NCBI GenBank assembly: GCA_031290005.1
Contig: JAITOJ010000160.1
Coordinates: 1 to 9,983, forward strand
Source of the DNA: Treponema sp.
Lineage (GTDB): Bacteria > Spirochaetota > Spirochaetia > Treponematales > Treponemataceae
Length of the DNA: 9,983 bases
Direction: 5' to 3'
Shown: positions 8,401-9,983 of the stretch, piece after piece
Numbering within the stretch: position 1 is the stretch's first letter
Layout of the letters: every line of letters begins with the position of its first letter
The notes under the pieces: generated by a model
What the model was told of the DNA's origin: nothing
Databases searched by the model: none
Seen by the model: only the letters and a program-made list of their open reading frames with translations
Translations under genes and position numbers: made by a program

Positions 8401-8848
8401 AGCGGTAGGTGTGCCCGCTGACGATACCCACGCTTACCGTCAGGAAGTTTTGGCTCGTATCTGTCCGCCGCACTTCGGAAAAGTCCCAAATCTTGTCAGG
8501 CTCCGTCTCGTCTATGGCGATAAGCTGATAGACATTGCGTATTCCCCTGCCCTTTCCGGTTATATCGTTTGGGTTCGCCCCTGTAACCGAACGGGCAGCC
8601 TCTTTACTTCGAGACTTATTTGCCCATGAAAAAGTAAAGCGCACGGTCCCATCTTCAACAGTGCCAACGACAGACGATCCAAGATTATTCTCCGGGTCAG
8701 GCAGGTTTTCTTCAGTTCCCTTGCCGTTTTCGCCATTTTGCGAAATTACTGCCGGAGCACACCCCGTCCAGATACACGTAAAACATACCAAGCAGCCCGC
8801 AATCAAGGCGGCTGCCCAACCAAAAGCAATACTGCTTTTCTTGTTCAT
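5450..8848 (-). CDS. Large repeat-containing surface lipoprotein with C-terminal beta-helix
   Basis: The protein has about 1132 residues from the ATG at 8848. In-frame ATGs at 8857 and 8866 are possible, and the frame is open to 8968 but non-native-looking there. The N-terminus is Lys-rich then hydrophobic. Two lipobox candidates exist: LIAGC at Cys19, canonical but early, and IWTGC at Cys30, after the whole hydrophobic run. Residues about 60-400 form one or two beta-rich domains (VRFTFSW..., YRFLILAGHLERTPGQ, PPTLLAAGYTEAV) of a style I associate with termite-gut Treponema lipoproteins. About 409-809 are four repeats of 98-101 residues with the MPAGNVTV(D/S)ATF signature of InlB B-repeat/Flg_new_2 domains, separated by PPPPV linkers. 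About 820-1132 form a Gly-rich right-handed beta-helix with repeated (M/F)(S/T)GG(T/V)I..N and GGGVYM/GGAI turns, reminiscent of polymorphic membrane proteins. A surface adhesin or carbohydrate-binding role is likely but unproven. Confidence 0.85.
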   Translation of the reverse strand: MNKKSSIAFGWAAALIAGCLVCFTCIWTGCAPAVISQNGENGKGTEENLPDPENNLGSSVVGTVEDGTVRFTFSWANKSRSKEAARSVTGANPNDITGKGRGIRNVYQLIAIDETEPDKIWDFSEVRRTDTSQNFLTVSVGIVSGHTYRFLILAGHLERTPGQTGSAITYTTAPPTLLAAGYTEAVMRKGFNKINMTMYTLVVNTMIEGPGGPLEPVIGIPLNLSENSNYTIKYHIGSLSNGSEDGLLPLRQAEQRPSSPVLLAASDGWYVPAGQTEANGTALADTNKGNGANPVTTGDVALPFATGAAGSQGRLYFRLAYAPFGKTDKTAAWADYARFSVWRQSGIAAPGSIADFDLPAWTIRNGFNDEAQDSATNFANYGTHPSANSNGAIPVLAAGSTPPVLPPVSYAITNNAAQASQSTNHGYVSVQVGSASAQTGASVTAYAGDAITLAISPAANYSLGSLTITAASGSNPPVSGSGNTRTFTMPAGNVTVDATFTQNAPPPPVSYTITNNAAQASQSTNHGYVSVQVGSASAQTGASVTAYAGDTITLAISPTANYSLGSLTITAASGSNPPVSGSGNTRTFTMPAGNVTVDATFTQNAPPPPVSYAIMNNAAQASQSTNHGSVSVQVGSASAQTGASVTAYAGDTITLSISAAANYSLGTLTVTAASGNNPTVSGSGNTRTFAMPAGNVTVSATFTQNAPPPPVSYTITNNARPGALTGGSVSVQVGSASAQTGASVTAYAGDAVTLAISPAANYSLGSLTITAASGSNPPVSGSGNTRTFTMPAGNVTVDATFTQNVPPPVSPKRVSWYVSDAPNSDTPSATAEWSGDKVTDALTSIRNSSSKFSGGKKAVIVISGTVTSATEGVSGVSMFTIKGDYPPLVFRGDSATKGIIDGGNARRIFLIQPRINDSIPNDVTLAEGLTLQNGRAVSNSPSDTVGGAVNVLGGIFRMTGGVIKDSVATSGGAIAAPTWGAGNVKNNEVYLSGGEITGNRNARISGSSTTTDGAALYLQGSISEPGVYRISGSTVIRDNGTIADTEQGGAIKLDGSALNMSGGTIRDNAAATGGGVYMGPKSVFNMSSGTITGNSAANPGGGIRVSRGQYTGSTYTNTGGTVIGNTPDNVNP
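6422..7624 (-). repeat. Four tandem ~300-bp coding repeats (InlB/Flg_new_2-like)
   Basis: Units anchored on the Ser of the 'PVSY' linker run 7624-7322, 7321-7019, 7018-6716 (303 bp each) and 6715-6422 (294 bp). Units 1 and 2 are almost identical in DNA as well as protein. Unit 3 differs at several scattered residues (for example TVTAASGNNPTV, TFAMPAGNVTVSATF). Unit 4 has a different first 15 residues (NNARPGALTGG) but returns to the unit 1/2 sequence afterwards. The near-identity means copy number could change by recombination, and assembly of this stretch may be error-prone. Confidence 0.93.
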
Positions 8849-9097
8849 TTTTCTCATAATACACATTAAACCACTACAAATTGTTTTTGTAACAACCCTG
8901 TGGCTGAAACAATAAAAAACCACCAGTTCAACCGGTAAGTCTTGCGCGATAAATCCACCCCCACACACAGGGCGCCAGTAATCTTACTGTAACCACTGAC
9001 ACATTCTTAGTATCCCCGGCATTTCTCTACGCCGACTCGGAGCCTTTTCGTTCGTGTATGTATTGACAGGCTGTTTGTATTCGTATTATAGTTTTGT
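8849..9097. other. Divergent intergenic region between the surface-protein and toxin genes
   Basis: This stretch of about 250 bases has no gene. It must carry promoters firing both ways. For the surface gene, TATTAT (8861-8856, minus strand) lies seven bases before the ATG at 8848, with no good -35. A perfect palindrome CAGTAA-TC-TTACTG occupies 8976-8989, and TTGTT/AACAA arms flank 8881-8895. The palindrome could be an operator or a small hairpin. The toxin promoter lies at the right end. Nothing else was recognised. Confidence 0.5.
9063..9089 (+). promoter_or_regulatory. Promoter of the toxin-antitoxin pair
   Basis: A consensus TTGACA (9063-9068) is followed by TATTAT (9084-9089) with a short 15-base spacer. 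The toxin ATG begins at 9098, eight bases after the -10, and no purine-rich ribosome site precedes it. The transcript is probably leaderless or nearly so. Several GTAT repeats across 9056-9099 might serve as an autoregulatory operator, which is speculative. Confidence 0.5.
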
Positions 9098-9466
9098 ATG
9101 CGGATATTCAAAAACCGTTGGTTTACCCGCTTTGCCCGAAAGGAAGGCATCGGCAATGATGAGCTAAAGGAAATCGTGCGTCAGGCAGAATCTGGTCAAT
9201 ACGATGTAAACTTGGGCGGCAATGTGTATAAATACCGTGTAGCCCGGCCCGGCAAGGGCGATTCCGGCGGATACCGGGTCATCGTATTTTTTAAAAGCGG
9301 TGAACGGATGTTTTTTGTGTACGGATTTGCCAAATCAGATATGGCGAATATCAACGAAAAAGAAAAACGGCTGTATAAAGAGATGGCAAAAGATTTGCTT
9401 GCCTTGACTGACAAACAAATTAATGCGCGAGTGGATGATGGCAGGTTTGAGGAGATACTTATATGA
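9098..9466 (+). CDS. RelE/HigB-like toxin of a type II toxin-antitoxin system
   Basis: The 122-residue product matches the PF06296-type RelE-superfamily toxins, which in this superfamily are ribosome-associated mRNA interferases. Key features are the N-terminal MRIFKNRWFTRFARKEGI (1-18), a helix with LKEIVRQAESG, the basic block YRVARPGKGDSGGYRVIVFF (46-65), and FFVYGFAKSDMANI (72-85), followed by the typical 'ELAKDLLAL'-like helix and D(K/A)xI end. Length is normal for the family (about 110-125). The toxin comes first and the antitoxin second, as in higBA-type operons. Its TGA overlaps the antitoxin ATG (ATGA), indicating translational coupling. The toxin looks intact. It has no Shine-Dalgarno sequence, which could keep its yield below that of the antitoxin, which has GAGGAG. 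Exact target and whether it is active are not visible. Confidence 0.88.
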   Translation: MRIFKNRWFTRFARKEGIGNDELKEIVRQAESGQYDVNLGGNVYKYRVARPGKGDSGGYRVIVFFKSGERMFFVYGFAKSDMANINEKEKRLYKEMAKDLLALTDKQINARVDDGRFEEILI

Positions 9467-9657
9467 GCAAGAAATTCATGAGTGAAGGCGCACAGGTTAT
9501 GCATGAGATGGCTCAAGACCTGTATGCAGACGGTATCATTGACGCTGCCCGTATGCGGGAATATGACGAACTCTGTTTTGCCGATGCGTCAAAACCCGAA
9601 ACAATACGGCAGCCTGTGCGAGAGCTGAAATCCGCCGCCGCTTTGGCGCGCGCTTGA
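9463..9657 (+). CDS. HigA-like antitoxin, apparently truncated before its HTH domain
   Basis: The 64-residue product overlaps the toxin stop by four bases and has GAGGAG upstream. The N-terminal part (residues 1-45: MHEMAQDLYADGIIDAAR...MREYDELCF) matches the N-terminus of XRE/HigA-type antitoxins paired with PF06296 toxins, which normally continue for about 95-105 residues. In relatives the region after 'EEIRxLRE' becomes the HTH (xxSQAVFARYLNVS...). Here ETIRQPVRELKSAAALARA can be lined up with the first HTH helix, and the frame then stops. No frameshifted continuation of an HTH is seen in the next bases, which instead hold a promoter. The protein may still neutralise the toxin through its N-terminal part but should not bind DNA. 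Alternatives are a genuine short antitoxin family or a deletion/insertion junction near 9650. Confidence 0.75.
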   Translation: MSKKFMSEGAQVMHEMAQDLYADGIIDAARMREYDELCFADASKPETIRQPVRELKSAAALARA

Positions 9658-9714
9658 CACTCTTCCCCTTGTTTTGCTATACTCCCTCGCATGTTGCTTT
9701 TTGGAGAAGGAGGA
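9654..9714 (+). promoter_or_regulatory. Near-consensus promoter and strong ribosome site for the last open frame
   Basis: TTGACA (9654-9659) overlaps the antitoxin stop codon and is followed after 18 bases by TATACT (9678-9683). AAGGAGGA (9707-9714) lies four bases before the ATG at 9719 and is an almost ideal Shine-Dalgarno sequence. An ATG at 9691 in another frame would give only a short peptide. The strength of both signals says the following frame or RNA is expressed. Confidence 0.7.
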
Positions 9715-9718
9715 GCGC

Positions 9719-9983
9719 ATGACCACAACTACCACAAGACTTACACGGCAGCCTGACGCAGCACACTTCAACGCTGCCCTCCCTGGCAGGAAAACCGCAA
9801 ACCCCAACCCTCTCCGCTCTAGTCATCTAACCATCCAGGGCGGCCGGGCCCCCCCCCCCCCCGCCGGCTGCGTAGATGAATCGAGTGGAGAGAAGAGAGG
9901 CGGGGGTTTGCGGTGGTCATCATGCCCTCACCCCGGTCGTTTCCGGGACTTCGCAGCCTGCGGCCTTCAGTTGCGCAAGACGG
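9719..9983 (+). CDS. Open frame of unknown function containing a C14 tract, continues beyond the window
   Basis: The frame begins with MTTTTTRLTRQPDAAHF and is open for 88 codons to the window end. The C14 run encodes part of an Ala-Pro-rich stretch at about residues 44-49. No domain, signal peptide or membrane segment is recognised, and the residues after the tract (rich in Gly, Arg, Ser, Cys and Pro) look non-globular. In its favour are the strong promoter and ribosome site, and the fact that the frame stays open across the tract while both shifted frames close within a few codons. Against it are the composition and the long inverted repeat covering residues about 26-66, which could make this a structured leader RNA or a repeat element instead. 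I have no function to propose. Confidence 0.45.
   Translation, partial: MTTTTTRLTRQPDAAHFNAALPGRKTANPNPLRSSHLTIQGGRAPPPPAGCVDESSGEKRGGGLRWSSCPHPGRFRDFAACGLQLRKT
9794..9914. repeat. Long imperfect inverted repeat around the poly-C tract
   Basis: The outer arms 9794-9805 (ACCGCAAACCCC) and 9903-9914 are exact reverse complements. The inner arms 9811-9829 and 9873-9891 match at 16 of 19 positions. The loop holds GGGCGGCCGGG, the C14 run and CGCCGG. As RNA it would form a stable hairpin of about 120 bases just downstream of a strong ribosome site. It could be a regulatory leader, a miniature repeat element or a recombination site. Confidence 0.7.
9849..9862 (+). repeat. Homopolymeric tract of 14 C
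   Basis: Fourteen consecutive C follow GGCCGGG and precede GCCGGC. Tracts of this length slip readily during replication. With 13 C the frame from 9719 reaches TAG at the equivalent of 9873, and with 15 C it reaches TGA at 9877. With 14 it remains open to the window end. Sequencing or assembly error in the count is possible. Confidence 0.9.

Noticed and set aside
8849..8968. N-terminal extension of the surface protein up to 8968
   Set aside because: The extra 40 residues precede a good Lys-rich signal peptide start, contain no targeting features, and overlap likely promoter sequence.
9794..9914. Integron attC recombination site
   Set aside because: A stretch ATCTAAC fits the RYYYAAC box, but no matching GTTRRRY lies at the mirrored position and no integrase or cassette array is seen.

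Overview
The window looks like accessory-rich chromosome of a host-associated spirochaete, most plausibly a Treponema of the termite-gut type. The basis is two predicted lipoproteins with spirochaete-style lipoboxes, a very large surface protein built from an N-terminal domain, four near-identical InlB/Flg_new-like repeats ending in the 'MPAGNVTV' signature, and a C-terminal beta-helix, plus the mix of DUF4143 ATPase and toxin-antitoxin genes. The genus is an inference from protein style; no ribosomal or other taxonomic marker is present.

Layout: (1) 2-2262, + strand: the 3' part of an AAA/DUF4143 ATPase gene overlaps queA by one base. queA makes the tRNA queuosine precursor. (2) 2275-3877, + strand: a promoter with a good Shine-Dalgarno site drives a GH13 alpha-glucosidase/amylase-type gene. 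It ends four bases from the convergent stop of the next gene. (3) 3882-5389, - strand: an E2/CAT-fold acyltransferase-like gene with degenerate active-site residues lies downstream of a small unknown lipoprotein gene. The lipoprotein gene is preceded by a 14-bp perfect inverted repeat whose loop carries a promoter and whose 3' arm contains the start codon. (4) 5450-8848, - strand: one 1132-residue repeat-containing surface lipoprotein gene. (5) 8849-9097: a divergent intergenic region. (6) 9098-9657, + strand: a HigB/RelE-like toxin and a coupled antitoxin that stops where its HTH domain should begin. (7) 9654-9983, + strand: a near-consensus promoter and a strong ribosome site lead into an open frame with a run of 14 C inside a long inverted repeat. 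The frame runs off the window.

Functionally, regions 1 and 2 look like housekeeping and sugar metabolism, and regions 3 to 7 like envelope and accessory DNA. The most interesting points are the C14 tract, where only the present length modulo 3 keeps the frame open (phase-variation architecture), the promoter-in-the-loop arrangement before the lipoprotein, several apparently leaderless starts, the decapitated antitoxin, and the mosaic repeat array. No tRNA, rRNA, CRISPR array or transposase was seen.
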